DNA of 64,000 bases, taken from positions 3,844,001 through 3,908,000 of the forward strand of contig CP098528.1 in the NCBI GenBank assembly GCA_030440445.1, in the 5' to 3' direction. Position numbers and translations under genes: made by a program. This DNA is from Halomonas sp. KG2 (GTDB lineage Bacteria; Pseudomonadota; Gammaproteobacteria; Pseudomonadales; Halomonadaceae). Below the pieces are notes generated by a model. It was not told the DNA's origin and did no database searches. It saw only the letters and a program-made list of their open reading frames with translations. Of the stretch, positions 35,266 through 44,239 are shown one piece after another (within the stretch, counting starts at the first letter, position 1; every line of letters begins with the position of its first letter).

Positions 35266-36165
35266 TTAGTGCTGCATTTGCGATTCAAAAAATGTCATAA
35301 ACGCACGTACTTTGGCGGGCACATGCCGTCCAGGCGGGTAAACCGCATAAACACCCCCCTCGGACAGAGACCATTCGGCCAAAACGCGAGCCAAGCGTCC
35401 GGCCGCTATTTCCGGTTCGGCGGTAATATCGGGCAGCACTGAAAACCCGCCTCCGGCAGCGGTCAAAGCCACTAAACTCACCGTCGAATTGGCTGCTAAC
35501 CTTGCGTTCATTTGCACATTGACCAAGGTTTCTTGTTGCTTAAACGCCCACGTTAAAGGTGCTTTTAATGGCGTGAAGGCAATCCAGTCGTGTGTTTCCA
35601 GGGCTTTCGGGTGCGCTGGCACGCCGTGGCGTTTTAGGTAGCTGGGAGCAGCCACTACATACTGTTGAAATGTGCCTAACCGACGGGCACGCAGAGTGGA
35701 ATCTTTTAACCAGCCTAAACGAAACGCTAAATCGATTCCCTCTTGCACCATATCGCTGACTTGGTCGCCGCTACGCAGTTCGATATGCAACGCTGGGTGC
35801 AAACGGCTGAACGCTACCACCACGTCGCTCAGCACCCCGGAGGAGTAATCTTCTGGAGCCGTTATACGCAGTTCACCATGTAGCTGCTGAGTATCGCTCA
35901 CGGTGCTCTCAAGCGCGCCCTGTAAACTTGCTAACAGCGGGTGGCACTGATGGTAGAGTGCTTCCCCAGCTTGGGTAAGTTGCACCCGCCGCGTTGTGCG
36001 ATGGAACAGCGTGACACCCAGGCGCGTTTCCAGCTGGCGAATTTGTAGACTCACGCGGGTTTTTGTACAGCCTAGCCGCTCAGCTGCCTTGGTAAAGCTA
36101 CCGGCTTCCACCAGCGCGACAAAGATCGGCAAACCGTTTAAATCGAACTCATTGGCGGTGGTCAT
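35266..36165 (-). CDS. LysR-family regulator
   Basis: 299 residues. HTH near 8-65: LPIFVALVEAGSFTKAAERL, then TKTRVSLQIRQLETRLGVTL and FHRTTRRVQLT, the CrgA/DsdC-like LysR form. The C-terminal effector domain follows from about 90. Divergent by 110 bp from the NAD(P)-binding protein gene, the usual arrangement of a LysR regulator and its target. Convergent with the TetR gene. Confidence 0.87.
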   Translation of the reverse strand: MTTANEFDLNGLPIFVALVEAGSFTKAAERLGCTKTRVSLQIRQLETRLGVTLFHRTTRRVQLTQAGEALYHQCHPLLASLQGALESTVSDTQQLHGELRITAPEDYSSGVLSDVVVAFSRLHPALHIELRSGDQVSDMVQEGIDLAFRLGWLKDSTLRARRLGTFQQYVVAAPSYLKRHGVPAHPKALETHDWIAFTPLKAPLTWAFKQQETLVNVQMNARLAANSTVSLVALTAAGGGFSVLPDITAEPEIAAGRLARVLAEWSLSEGGVYAVYPPGRHVPAKVRAFMTFFESQMQH

Positions 36166-36275
36166 TCATCACCCTACTGTTATGAAATCAATAACAGTAA
36201 ATTACGTTAATCGCTATTTTTCAAATCAATAAAGCGTCAGACAATGCAGCGACAACCTACTTAAGGAGAACTGTT

Positions 36276-36914
36276 ATGAAGATTGCACTGATTGGCGCTA
36301 GCGGATTCATTGGATCTGCCCTATTAACCGAAGCGCTATCCCGCGGCCATCACGTGACGGCGTTAGTGACCCGGCCCGAGCAGGTAGCGCCACAGGAGAA
36401 TCTCACTACCGTTAAAAGTGACGTGTTAAATACCGATGCGCTTGCCGAGCAGCTACGCGGTTCCGAGGCCGTTATCAGCGCCTTTAGTGGCCACGCCCAG
36501 GAGGATGTTTACGAGTATTACCTCAAAGGCTTTCGCTCGATTTTGTCAGCCACTCAACAAGCTTCAGTACCTAGGCTACTGATAGTGGGTGGCGCAGCAA
36601 CACTCGAGGTAGCGCCGGGTCAGCTTTTGTTAGATGCACCTGGTTTTCCAGCAGAGTACCGGGCCACGGCGGAAGGGGCGCAAACAGCTCTTGAAACCTT
36701 ACGCGCACAAACAGCCCAAGCATGGATGTTTCTCTCCCCTGCTGCTGAGATTTTCCTCGGCGAACGCACAGGCAACTTCCGGCTGGGCGGCGATACGCTA
36801 CTGACCGACAGCGAAGGCAACAGCCGTATTTCCGTGCAGGATTACGCCATCGCCATGATCGATGAACTGGAAAACCCACGACATACCAATCAGCGCTTCT
36901 GCGTCGCGTATTGA
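36276..36914 (+). CDS. NAD(P)-binding atypical SDR protein
   Basis: 212 residues of the NAD(P)H-binding SDR group (YwnB/BVR-B-like). Rossmann motif IALIGASGFIGSALLTEAL near 3-21, followed by the pattern VKSDVLNTDALAEQL (Asp-Val acidic turn) and LLIVGGAATLEV near 106-117. No YxxxK catalytic pair, as in other atypical SDRs. Good AAGGAG site before the ATG. Probable redox or stress function; substrate unknown. Likely target of the divergent LysR regulator. Confidence 0.8.
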   Translation: MKIALIGASGFIGSALLTEALSRGHHVTALVTRPEQVAPQENLTTVKSDVLNTDALAEQLRGSEAVISAFSGHAQEDVYEYYLKGFRSILSATQQASVPRLLIVGGAATLEVAPGQLLLDAPGFPAEYRATAEGAQTALETLRAQTAQAWMFLSPAAEIFLGERTGNFRLGGDTLLTDSEGNSRISVQDYAIAMIDELENPRHTNQRFCVAY

Positions 36915-36932
36915 GTGGCCAGGAACGCTTTC

Positions 36933-36957
36933 TCGACCCGGCATAGTGTCGGGTCGA
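36933..36957. terminator. Hairpin between convergent SDR and LysR genes
   Basis: TCGACCCG-GCATAGTGT-CGGGTCGA, a perfect 8-bp stem about 19 bp after the SDR stop. No T-run; could serve both strands. Confidence 0.5.
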
Positions 36958-36995
36958 CTATCAGGGCTACGCCGGTCAAAGACTTCCTTATGAAC

Positions 36996-37889
36996 TCATC
37001 CCTTACGAAACGCCTCTACAACACGTTCAGCTAATACCTCGCAGGCATCGCGACTGCCCGCACGCTTGACAAGAAATACCTGATAATCGCCCAACGGCGG
37101 TAGAGAATCGTTGTTTAACCGTTTGAGCGGTGGGCGAATCAAGCTTTTCGGAAAAGCCGTCACAGCCAGATCAGCCAGCATAGCCGCTTCCTGACCAGCA
37201 CAATGGTCACAGGAGTAAGCGATCCGGTAATTAACCCCAGCATGGTCAAGGGCGTTTAGCGCGATCCTCCGCCACGTACACCCCTGTTGAGCCAAAGTCA
37301 CCGGCAGTGGTGTTCGCTCCACGGCAACGCCATCCTCACGACCCGCCCACACTAACGGTTCGCTATGCACCACATCACCGCGCGCCGCCTGACCAGGCTC
37401 TCCCCCCATCACCAATGCTAAGTCGAGTTCTCCCTCATCCAGCCTAGCGAGCAAATCTTGACTGCGCCCAACGACGACATCGACCTGCACGGCTGGATGC
37501 GAGCGAGCAAACTGCGCAAGCACATTGGGTAAAATACGCCCAACGACGTCGTCAGTGATCCCCAGCCCCACGCGCCCTTCTATGGTGGGAGCTAAAAACT
37601 GAGTAACAGCTTCAGCATTGAGCTTAAGCAGCCGTCGACCATAGCCCAGGAGTACTTCCCCCTCGGTAGTCAGGCGCACATAGCGCGCCTCGCGCACAAA
37701 TAGCGTTTGCCCAAGCGTTTCTTCTAGCCGTTTGATCTGCATGCTCAACGCAGATGGGGTACGAAATAGCTGCTGGGCGGCGCGGGTGAAGCTGCCGCTC
37801 TCCGCAATCGTCACAAAGGTGCGTAGCACCTCGCTATCCAGTAGCGGCAAGGCAGCTCGGCTGGGAGCTATGGTCGATAGTTGATTCAT
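36996..37889 (-). CDS. LysR-family regulator
   Basis: About 297 residues. HTH: VLRTFVTIAESGSFTRAAQQ, then RTPSALSMQIKRLEETLGQT near 41-60, then LFVREARYVRLTTEGEVLL. The effector domain includes GRVGLGITDDVVGRILP. I choose the ATG at 37889 (MNQLST); a GTG three codons upstream is also in frame. Divergent from a DUF1127 gene 185 bp away, a pairing often seen in proteobacteria, so that gene is the likely target. Confidence 0.87.
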   Translation of the reverse strand: MNQLSTIAPSRAALPLLDSEVLRTFVTIAESGSFTRAAQQLFRTPSALSMQIKRLEETLGQTLFVREARYVRLTTEGEVLLGYGRRLLKLNAEAVTQFLAPTIEGRVGLGITDDVVGRILPNVLAQFARSHPAVQVDVVVGRSQDLLARLDEGELDLALVMGGEPGQAARGDVVHSEPLVWAGREDGVAVERTPLPVTLAQQGCTWRRIALNALDHAGVNYRIAYSCDHCAGQEAAMLADLAVTAFPKSLIRPPLKRLNNDSLPPLGDYQVFLVKRAGSRDACEVLAERVVEAFRKG

Positions 37890-38074
37890 CACGCCCACTC
37901 TTCAGAAAAACTTAACGATCAGTGTAGATCTTTTCGTTTGATTGATCCAAGGCGAAGTTCCAAGCTGTTCACAAGAGGTCGCGACCCTCTCACTTATTGA
38001 CCACAAACCATACCTGTCCAGTCAGTGCCCAGACACCGCTGCCTGCACAGTCGTTGTGAAAAAAGAGGTGCGCG

Positions 38075-38395
38075 ATGAAGTGTGAATGTTCAGCCCAACA
38101 TGCCCAAAATGCATGGATAAAAGCCAGCCAATTGGCGCCGCCCCCAAAGCCACCACAAGTAGATTTTTACATGCCGGCCATGCCGTCAATGAGGCTAATT
38201 CGCGCGCTAGATATGGGCTGGTGGCGTTTTCGGCGGCGCTGTCTTTTCCGCCGCCATATACTGCCGCTATTGGCCTACGATGATCAGGTGCTGATAGATA
38301 TCGGCCATTGCCGCGAAGATATTCTCTGGGCCAACAAGCTCCCATTGAAGATCGACGCCATCCACGCGTTAGAAGTCCGGCAGAAAAAGCGGTAA
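38075..38395 (+). CDS. DUF1127 (YjiS-like) domain small protein
   Basis: 106 residues. The C-terminal part shows the DUF1127 pattern: aromatic/basic WWRFRRRCLFRRHILPLLAY, then DDQVLIDIGHCREDILW, matching the family core (Leu-Asp-Asp-x-x-Leu-x-Asp-Ile-Gly-x-x-Arg-x-Asp). The N-terminal 50 residues are Pro-rich and not conserved in the family. AAAGAGGTG precedes the ATG. DUF1127 proteins are small, Arg-rich and linked to RNA turnover or phosphate/carbon physiology in alphaproteobacteria; the role here is unknown. An opposite-strand frame of similar length is a shadow. Confidence 0.7.
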   Translation: MKCECSAQHAQNAWIKASQLAPPPKPPQVDFYMPAMPSMRLIRALDMGWWRFRRRCLFRRHILPLLAYDDQVLIDIGHCREDILWANKLPLKIDAIHALEVRQKKR

Positions 38396-38413
38396 GCCCA
38401 AAAGGCCCAGGAT

Positions 38414-38452
38414 CAAAAAAAGCTCCGAACCTTTCACAGGTTCGAAGCTTTT
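38414..38452. terminator. Bidirectional terminator (DUF1127 / phoX)
   Basis: AAGCTCCGAACCT-TTCAC-AGGTTCGAAGCTT with one mismatch. A seven-base A-run lies on its left and TTTTAA on its right, so it works for both convergent genes. Confidence 0.88.
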
Positions 38453-38514
38453 AATGGAAGCTCTCAATAGCGTTTTAAGCACCCACAATGGTGACTAGGA
38501 CTCAACCGCTATTT

Positions 38515-40647
38515 TCACACCCCTATCGGTCCACCATCGCGCTTCTGAATAACAACGGTAGATGCCCGAGGGCGTACTTGGCCACTGGTCTCAGTGGTGG
38601 CATCTTGGGTCAGTGCGCCACCATCCGCGGGCCAGTTGCCGGGGTGCTGAATATTAATAAACAACGCCGTTTTGTCCGGCGTCGCAAAAATGCCGGTCAC
38701 TTCACAACCGTTAGGCCCTACGGCGAAGCGTTTCAGTTGCTGCTGGTTGCTATTGTTAATCACCGGGCCGGTACCTTGAATCTCGTCCAGGCTGTTAGGC
38801 ACCACGGCTAATAGCTGGTCGTTGGTGTACTCGGTAATGCCTTCGTAACCATTATCGGTCTGTATCCAGAGAATGCCCTGACCATCATCACGCTGGTCAA
38901 ACCACAGACCATCGGGGCTGGCAAACTGGTTCATTTCAGTCAGGCCGGAATGATTGCCTTCATCATTAGTGGCGGCACCAAACACAAACACTTCCCAGCG
39001 AAAGGCATTCGGCAAGCGGCTTTCACGCCAGCGGATAATGTGACCTGCTTCGTTATTAGCGCGTGGATTAACGGCGTTGGCCGGGGCTGTCTCATAGCCT
39101 ACCCCTAGCTGAGCAATGTCATCGCCTTGATTGGTGAAAGTAGCCGCTGCGGCTTCTTCGCTACGCTTCGAATTATTGGTCAGCGTTAGATACACCTCGC
39201 CAGAGGAAGGATCCACGGTTGCCCACTCCGGGCGGTCCATCGGTGTCGCTCCCAGTAGATCCGCTGCATCACAGGTGTTAATAATCACCCCAGCCAAGTC
39301 ATCCTCTGCCAAGCCCAAAGCCGTTGCCAACGAACGGCCATCGCGTGTTTGCGCGCTAGGTATTAGCGGCAACCACTCACCGCTGCCATCAGCGTTGAAG
39401 CGAGCCACATAGAGGGTGCCGTTATCCAGATACTTACTACCAATGGCGAGGCGGTCATACGCTTCACCCGGGCGATTGGCATCGGCGGGGTCCCAGGCAG
39501 CGTCAGAAACATACTTATAGACGTACTCGTTGCGGGAATCGTGGCCAGAGTAGTACACCACGGGCTGCCCTGCTTCCAACTTACCCAGCCAGCACCCTTC
39601 ATGGCGGAAACGGCCAAGTGCCGTGCGTTTTACCGCGTGCGCATCACTATAGGGGTCGACTTCTACTTGGTAGCCAAAAGTGCGCGCTTCGTTGCGGTAA
39701 TCGTCTTCGGCACGCTCGCCCCGTGGTGTGATATTGAAACGAGCAAACTCATCGTTGTCTTCAGAGGCATCACCCGCCGAGGTATCCCAACCATAGCGGC
39801 TTTTATCGGTAGGAATACCAATCCGCGCGTCGTCCTGGAAGAGTTGGCCGTGATTAACAAACACATTGGGCCAGTTCTCTTCGCAAGCGATATAAGTGCC
39901 CCAGGGCGTTAACCCATTACCACAATTGTTATTGGTGCCACGGGTTTGCGTACCCGCTGGAGAGAAACGCGTTTTCACATAGTCACTGCCTGCCACTGGG
40001 CCAGCAATTTCCATCACCGTCGCGCTGGTAAGGCGGCGGTTATAGCGGGAGCCAGGCACATGCGACCAGTCTCCGTCAGCGCCTTTCTCAACTTCCACAA
40101 TAGTGACACCGTGAGCGTTGATTTCAGTACGCGACTCTTCGGCGGGGCGCTTGCCTTCAGCATCAGTGGGGCCACCTTGAGGTGCCCACAGCGCTGCTTG
40201 ATCGATATATTCGTTGTTGAGCACCAGCACAAAGCGCCGTGAGGCGTTATCGGCATCCAGGGCAAAACCAGCCATTCCATCGTGGTTCATACCCACGCTA
40301 GCGGCTTGACGCTCGGCAGTCATTGGCTGGTCGGATTGCCAGCTGTCACCAGCCCTCAACGGCGTGCCCCACGGCACCAGCACTTGGGCAACATAGCCTT
40401 CAGGCACTACGACAGCATCCGTTAGCGATCCTTGAACTGCCTCAAACGCCAGCGTCAACGGCGTTTTTTGCGCCCCGTTTGAAGCCAGTGCTTGGGCGGC
40501 ACCGCCAAAGCCAAGCATTGAAGCGGCGGCCAAACCCAAGCCGCCCCGCATTACCGCTCGTCGCGAAACATGCTGCGCTAACACATCCGCAAACGGCTGG
40601 TTGCTGCTCTGATTAAACAGGCGATGATCTTCAATTTCCTTGCTCAT
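38515..40647 (-). CDS. phoX: PhoX-family alkaline phosphatase, Tat-exported
   Basis: 710 residues. N-terminal Tat signal: SRRAVMRGGLGLAAASMLGF with twin Arg at 29-30. This sits after a 28-residue n-region, which is typical of PhoX (DUF839). The mature domain contains NHDGMAGF, NNCGNGLTPWGTYIACEENW (Cys near Fe/Ca site), FGYQVEVDPY and GRFRHEGCWL, all PhoX marks. PhoX is a Ca/Fe phosphomonoesterase that releases phosphate in the periplasm during phosphate starvation. A candidate Pho box lies 68-85 bp upstream. A bidirectional terminator follows. Confidence 0.92.
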   Translation of the reverse strand: MSKEIEDHRLFNQSSNQPFADVLAQHVSRRAVMRGGLGLAAASMLGFGGAAQALASNGAQKTPLTLAFEAVQGSLTDAVVVPEGYVAQVLVPWGTPLRAGDSWQSDQPMTAERQAASVGMNHDGMAGFALDADNASRRFVLVLNNEYIDQAALWAPQGGPTDAEGKRPAEESRTEINAHGVTIVEVEKGADGDWSHVPGSRYNRRLTSATVMEIAGPVAGSDYVKTRFSPAGTQTRGTNNNCGNGLTPWGTYIACEENWPNVFVNHGQLFQDDARIGIPTDKSRYGWDTSAGDASEDNDEFARFNITPRGERAEDDYRNEARTFGYQVEVDPYSDAHAVKRTALGRFRHEGCWLGKLEAGQPVVYYSGHDSRNEYVYKYVSDAAWDPADANRPGEAYDRLAIGSKYLDNGTLYVARFNADGSGEWLPLIPSAQTRDGRSLATALGLAEDDLAGVIINTCDAADLLGATPMDRPEWATVDPSSGEVYLTLTNNSKRSEEAAAATFTNQGDDIAQLGVGYETAPANAVNPRANNEAGHIIRWRESRLPNAFRWEVFVFGAATNDEGNHSGLTEMNQFASPDGLWFDQRDDGQGILWIQTDNGYEGITEYTNDQLLAVVPNSLDEIQGTGPVINNSNQQQLKRFAVGPNGCEVTGIFATPDKTALFINIQHPGNWPADGGALTQDATTETSGQVRPRASTVVIQKRDGGPIGV

Positions 40648-40714
40648 AACAACGGTCCTCTCGTCACGGTTAACACGCGCTAGTTTTATGTTAAGAGGAC
40701 ACTAATCAATTTAA

Positions 40715-40732
40715 ATGACAGGGTAATGACGA
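40715..40732 (-). promoter_or_regulatory. Candidate Pho box upstream of phoX
   Basis: On the minus strand: TCGTCAT-TACC-CTGTCAT, two direct half-sites 11 bp apart. The second matches the PhoB half-site CTGTCAT fully and the first matches five of seven. Position fits a PhoB-activated promoter. Confidence 0.6.
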
Positions 40733-40862
40733 GCACTCTACGGTTAGGTGAACGTTCATTAGCAAGCTATTCCCCACCTTAAAAACTGTTGGTTAAGCAT
40801 CTGCACGGTGGTTAGGTAAGGTTGGGAGTGATGGTTGTGAGAGGTAGTCAAATCTGCTAAAT

Positions 40863-40883
40863 TAATGCTAATAGTTATCATTA
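40863..40883 (+). promoter_or_regulatory. Candidate Fur box upstream of hemP
   Basis: TAATGCTAATAGTTATCATTA resembles the Fur consensus GATAATGATAATCATTATC and lies 20 bp before the hemP ATG. Fits iron-repressed expression of the haem genes. Confidence 0.6.
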
Positions 40884-40902
40884 CCACGGGAAACAATCTC
40901 TC

Positions 40903-41070
40903 ATGCAGCCCAGAAAAAAAGACATTCCGCCAGAAGGCTCGCCTAGCGCATGTCGCGAAGTGACAAGTCAGGCGCTGCTTGATCAAGACGGTCAGTTGGT
41001 TATTCACCATGAACAGCGACGCTATGTGCTGCGCCGCACGAAAAGCGGCAAGCTGATCTTAACGGCGTAA
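40903..41070 (+). CDS. hemP: Hemin uptake protein HemP/HmuP, 55 residues
   Basis: A short gene, easily missed. The protein begins MQPRKKDIPPEGSPSACREV and ends in the family signature RRYVLRRTKSGKLILTA, as in HemP/HmuP. HmuP is a small cytoplasmic, Fur-associated protein needed for expression of haem receptors in rhizobia and Burkholderia. It is first in the haem island, downstream of a candidate Fur box and 111 bp before the receptor gene. Confidence comes from the C-terminal motif and context. Confidence 0.85.
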   Translation: MQPRKKDIPPEGSPSACREVTSQALLDQDGQLVIHHEQRRYVLRRTKSGKLILTA

Positions 41071-41181
41071 GCCTTTTTAAAATAATCACTTACCTACTAC
41101 TAACCCTTTTAGCCAGCCAGGTAGCCCATCGCACCCAGCCAGCAACATTATCCATCACTTTCTGCTGGAACTGCCTGGCCC

Positions 41182-43155
41182 ATGAAACCAACTCACACGT
41201 TAGGCTTTTGCCTTACCTTACTCCCTCTTCTGCCTGCCAACGCCAACGACTCAGGCTTAGACCCCCTAACAGTCACAGGCACCCGAGCACCGACGGATCT
41301 GTCCCGCGCACCGCTGATTATCGACATCATCGACCGCCAAGATGCAACGCTCGCCACCGCGAGTCGCGTTGAAGACGTGCTGAGCCGCCAGCCTGGCCTG
41401 CATGTGGCTGGCCAAGGACGCCGTAACGGCCAAACGCTGAGTATGCGTGGCTTCGGCAGCAATGGCGTACTGGTGCGCTTGGACGGCGTTCGCCAGGATA
41501 TTTCCACCGGCCATGTGGGCAACTTCTTCCTCGACCCAGCGCTGATTCAAGAAGTGCAGATTGCCCGTGGCTCGCTTTCCAGCCTGTACGGTAGCAATGC
41601 CATGGGCGGCGTTGTTAGCTTTACCAGTGTAGAGGCCAGCGACCTATTAGCCCCAGGTGAAGATAGCGGTGCACGTCTTTCCCTAGGCGGGTCGACGGCT
41701 AACGACGAACTACGCGGCAGCCTGACGGCGTTTGGCCGCCGCGACACGGCTAATGGGCAAGTGGATGGACTATTTTCTGTGGGCCGTAGCGAGTCCGGCG
41801 ATATTCGTCGCGCGGGCGGTGATGAAGCAGTAGAAGATGCCAGCCTCAATAGCCTGCTTTTGAAAGGCGGCTGGGAACCAAACGACGACCAGCGGGTGTT
41901 TATTAGCTGGCAGCACTATGATGAGCGCGCCACCCAACCCGCTAATCCGCAGCAGCTATCAACCAGCGCTAGCAACCCATTACGCGACCGTGACGTTGAG
42001 AGCAATAACGTACAACTTGGCCACCGCTGGCAACCGAGTGGGGCCACTGAAATCACCTCTCAGCTTACCTTTAGCCAACAGGATATCGACGAGCCACAGG
42101 CTAGCCGCACCCTGGAGCGGGTCGGCCTGCAAAGCGATGGCTATCACAGCATCGACCATGGCTGGATTTCACAAACGCTGGTGTTTGGCGCAGAGCTGGA
42201 GCAAGCTCGCCAACGGCCTAACGGTGAAGCGAATGGTTTCCCTAAGGCTGATATCGATACCCAATCGGCCTATCTTGACACCACGCTTACTGCGGGCCGC
42301 TATTTAGCAGAGAGCGGCGCGGGGCAGTTTGACGTCGGCATTGGCGCGCGCTATGACCGCTATGATGCCAGTGGTCAAAACGATGCCGACAGCGTGCACG
42401 ACCAAGTGTCGCCGCGCTTCCGTCTTGCCTGGCGACCCGACGATGCCTTGATGCTGTTCTCGGGCTACGCCGAAGCCTTCCGCGCCCCCAGCCTTTCCGA
42501 GCTTTACGCCAACGAGCGTCACTTTGCCGGTTTCTGCTCAGGGCCATCTTTTTGTACGCCCGACAACTACTGGATTCCTAACCCTAGCCTGTCGCCTGAA
42601 ACCAGCCGCACCTGGGAAAGCGGTGTGGTATGGCACCACGGTGACTGGCAGGCGCGCGCCAGCTACTTCGACACCCGTGCAGACGACTTCATCGACACTC
42701 AGGTCGATATCATGGCGGGCACAACTCAGGCCGTAAACGTGCAGCGTGCTCAGCTATGGGGCTATGACGCCCGACTTACTTGGCAACCTAGCGCATTCCC
42801 GCTGCTGACCAGCTTTGTAGGTCTTTCCGAGGTATCCGGCAAAGATCGCGACAGCGGTGAGGCTCTGGGTAGCCAAACACCGCTGGAAATGACGCTGGGC
42901 AGTGACGTCGCGCTTTATAACAGCGCTGTACGGATCGGCTGGCAGGGCCGCTTTGCTCAGGCGTTCGACAAACAGGGCGGCGATGAACGCCTGCCAGGCT
43001 ATGGGCTGCACGATATCCACCTTGCTTGGCAAATCACTCCCGCTATTGATACCGCGCTGCGCCTCGCCAACCTCGGAGACAAAGTGTGGTATCGGCCCGA
43101 TGGCAGTCTGGGCGACGGACGTAGCCTGTTCGCCACCCTCAACTGGCAGTGGTAA
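41182..43155 (+). CDS. hmuR: TonB-dependent haem/haemoglobin receptor
   Basis: 657 residues, outer membrane. Signal peptide about 1-21 (LGFCLTLLPLLPANAND). TonB-box-like DPLTVTGTR, plug domain near 50-160 (LSMRGFGSNGVLVRLDGVRQ, SLYGSNAMGGVV), then a 22-strand barrel ending in the outer-membrane C-terminal signature TLNWQW. Haem-receptor FRAP motif in AEAFRAPSLSELY and the NPNL-like NPSLSPETS are present, flanking a loop with two Cys (FCSGPSFC). First large gene of the hmu operon; 31 bp before hmuS. Brings haem into the periplasm for HmuTUV. Confidence 0.9.
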   Translation: MKPTHTLGFCLTLLPLLPANANDSGLDPLTVTGTRAPTDLSRAPLIIDIIDRQDATLATASRVEDVLSRQPGLHVAGQGRRNGQTLSMRGFGSNGVLVRLDGVRQDISTGHVGNFFLDPALIQEVQIARGSLSSLYGSNAMGGVVSFTSVEASDLLAPGEDSGARLSLGGSTANDELRGSLTAFGRRDTANGQVDGLFSVGRSESGDIRRAGGDEAVEDASLNSLLLKGGWEPNDDQRVFISWQHYDERATQPANPQQLSTSASNPLRDRDVESNNVQLGHRWQPSGATEITSQLTFSQQDIDEPQASRTLERVGLQSDGYHSIDHGWISQTLVFGAELEQARQRPNGEANGFPKADIDTQSAYLDTTLTAGRYLAESGAGQFDVGIGARYDRYDASGQNDADSVHDQVSPRFRLAWRPDDALMLFSGYAEAFRAPSLSELYANERHFAGFCSGPSFCTPDNYWIPNPSLSPETSRTWESGVVWHHGDWQARASYFDTRADDFIDTQVDIMAGTTQAVNVQRAQLWGYDARLTWQPSAFPLLTSFVGLSEVSGKDRDSGEALGSQTPLEMTLGSDVALYNSAVRIGWQGRFAQAFDKQGGDERLPGYGLHDIHLAWQITPAIDTALRLANLGDKVWYRPDGSLGDGRSLFATLNWQW

Positions 43156-43186
43156 CTCCTTGCAATGTTAAGCCTAGAGGTGACGT

Positions 43187-44239
43187 ATGATTGAGTCCCA
43201 GCAGATCGCAATTCTTGAAGCCTTTGACGCAGCACGAGCAGCACAGCCTCGCCTGCCCGCGATTGATATTGCCGAGCGCTTATCAATCAGTGAAGGCGAA
43301 CTTCAGGCCGCGCGCTTAGGCCGTGACGTATGGACGCTGCCCCTTGCGCCGAAAGACCTTGCGGCTCGCTTCCCCCTATTAGGCCGAGTCAAAGCGCTCA
43401 CCCGCTCCCGTTTAGCCGTGCTTGAGCAAACGGGTGATTACCCTGACCTAGACGGCGGACCGCAAACCGGTTTGCTGCTTGACCCAGGCGGTCTAGATTT
43501 GCGGTTACTATATTCCCATTGGCATTGGGCTTGCCTGATTCGTGACCCCATGCCCACGGAGAACGAGCAAGGCCATTGGCGTTGGAGCCTGCAAATCTTC
43601 AATCAGCATGGCTGTGCCATTCACAAAAGCTTTGCGCTGGAAAATCCACTGCCCCGCCCATGGGGCGCATTAGCCGCTCTAGGCACCCTAGATACCCCCG
43701 CGTTTACCCAAAGCGTGCCTCGCTTAAAGCGTGCTCTTCCTGAAGCACCGACACTCGCCAGCGAATGGGCGGCGATGCGTGATGTGCACCAATTCTTTGC
43801 CCTTCTCCAGCGCCACCATCTAGAGCGCTTTGAAGCTAACCAACTAATGGAAGGCCGTTATACTCGTGCGCTGCCTGTCGATGCCCTCGAAAACCTGTTA
43901 ACCAAAGCAAGTCAACGCGCACTGCCACTGATGCTGTTCGTAGCCAGTCCAGGCTGCGTGCAAATTCGCACGGGCACGCTACCTGAACCTCAGCGCGCCC
44001 GCGGCTGGCTGAACTTGTTTGGCGAGCAGTTCACGCTGCACCTTAATGACACTGCCATTGAGCAAGTGTGGCAGGTCAGCAAGCCTAACCGCGACGGTGG
44101 CGTCACCAGTGTAGAAGCCTTCGATGCCGAGGGTTCTTTGGTGCTGCAAATTTACGCCGAGCGCCAGGAAGGTCGCGTGGAGCGGCCCGAGTGGCGACAG
44201 TTGCTGAATGAGCTCGGCAGCCAAGAGGCCGTGGCATGA
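43187..44239 (+). CDS. hmuS: Hemin-degrading factor HmuS/HemS
   Basis: 350 residues with the two-repeat HemS fold. Cytoplasmic haem-binding protein that accepts imported haem and, in some species, degrades it or hands it to haem oxygenase. Typical segments: GRVKALTRSRLAVLEQTGDY, the domain 1 end YSHWHWACLIRDP, SLQIFNQHGCAIHKSF, and the repeat-2 versions VQIRTGTLPEPQ and LNLFGEQFTLHLND. Ends four bases into hmuT (ATGA overlap 44236-44239), so coupled. Haem oxygenase genes lie downstream in the island. Confidence 0.88.
   Translation: MIESQQIAILEAFDAARAAQPRLPAIDIAERLSISEGELQAARLGRDVWTLPLAPKDLAARFPLLGRVKALTRSRLAVLEQTGDYPDLDGGPQTGLLLDPGGLDLRLLYSHWHWACLIRDPMPTENEQGHWRWSLQIFNQHGCAIHKSFALENPLPRPWGALAALGTLDTPAFTQSVPRLKRALPEAPTLASEWAAMRDVHQFFALLQRHHLERFEANQLMEGRYTRALPVDALENLLTKASQRALPLMLFVASPGCVQIRTGTLPEPQRARGWLNLFGEQFTLHLNDTAIEQVWQVSKPNRDGGVTSVEAFDAEGSLVLQIYAERQEGRVERPEWRQLLNELGSQEAVA

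Noticed and set aside
38022..38345. 107-codon minus-strand frame opposite the DUF1127 gene
   Set aside because: No family pattern; the plus-strand frame carries the DUF1127 motif and a good ribosome site.
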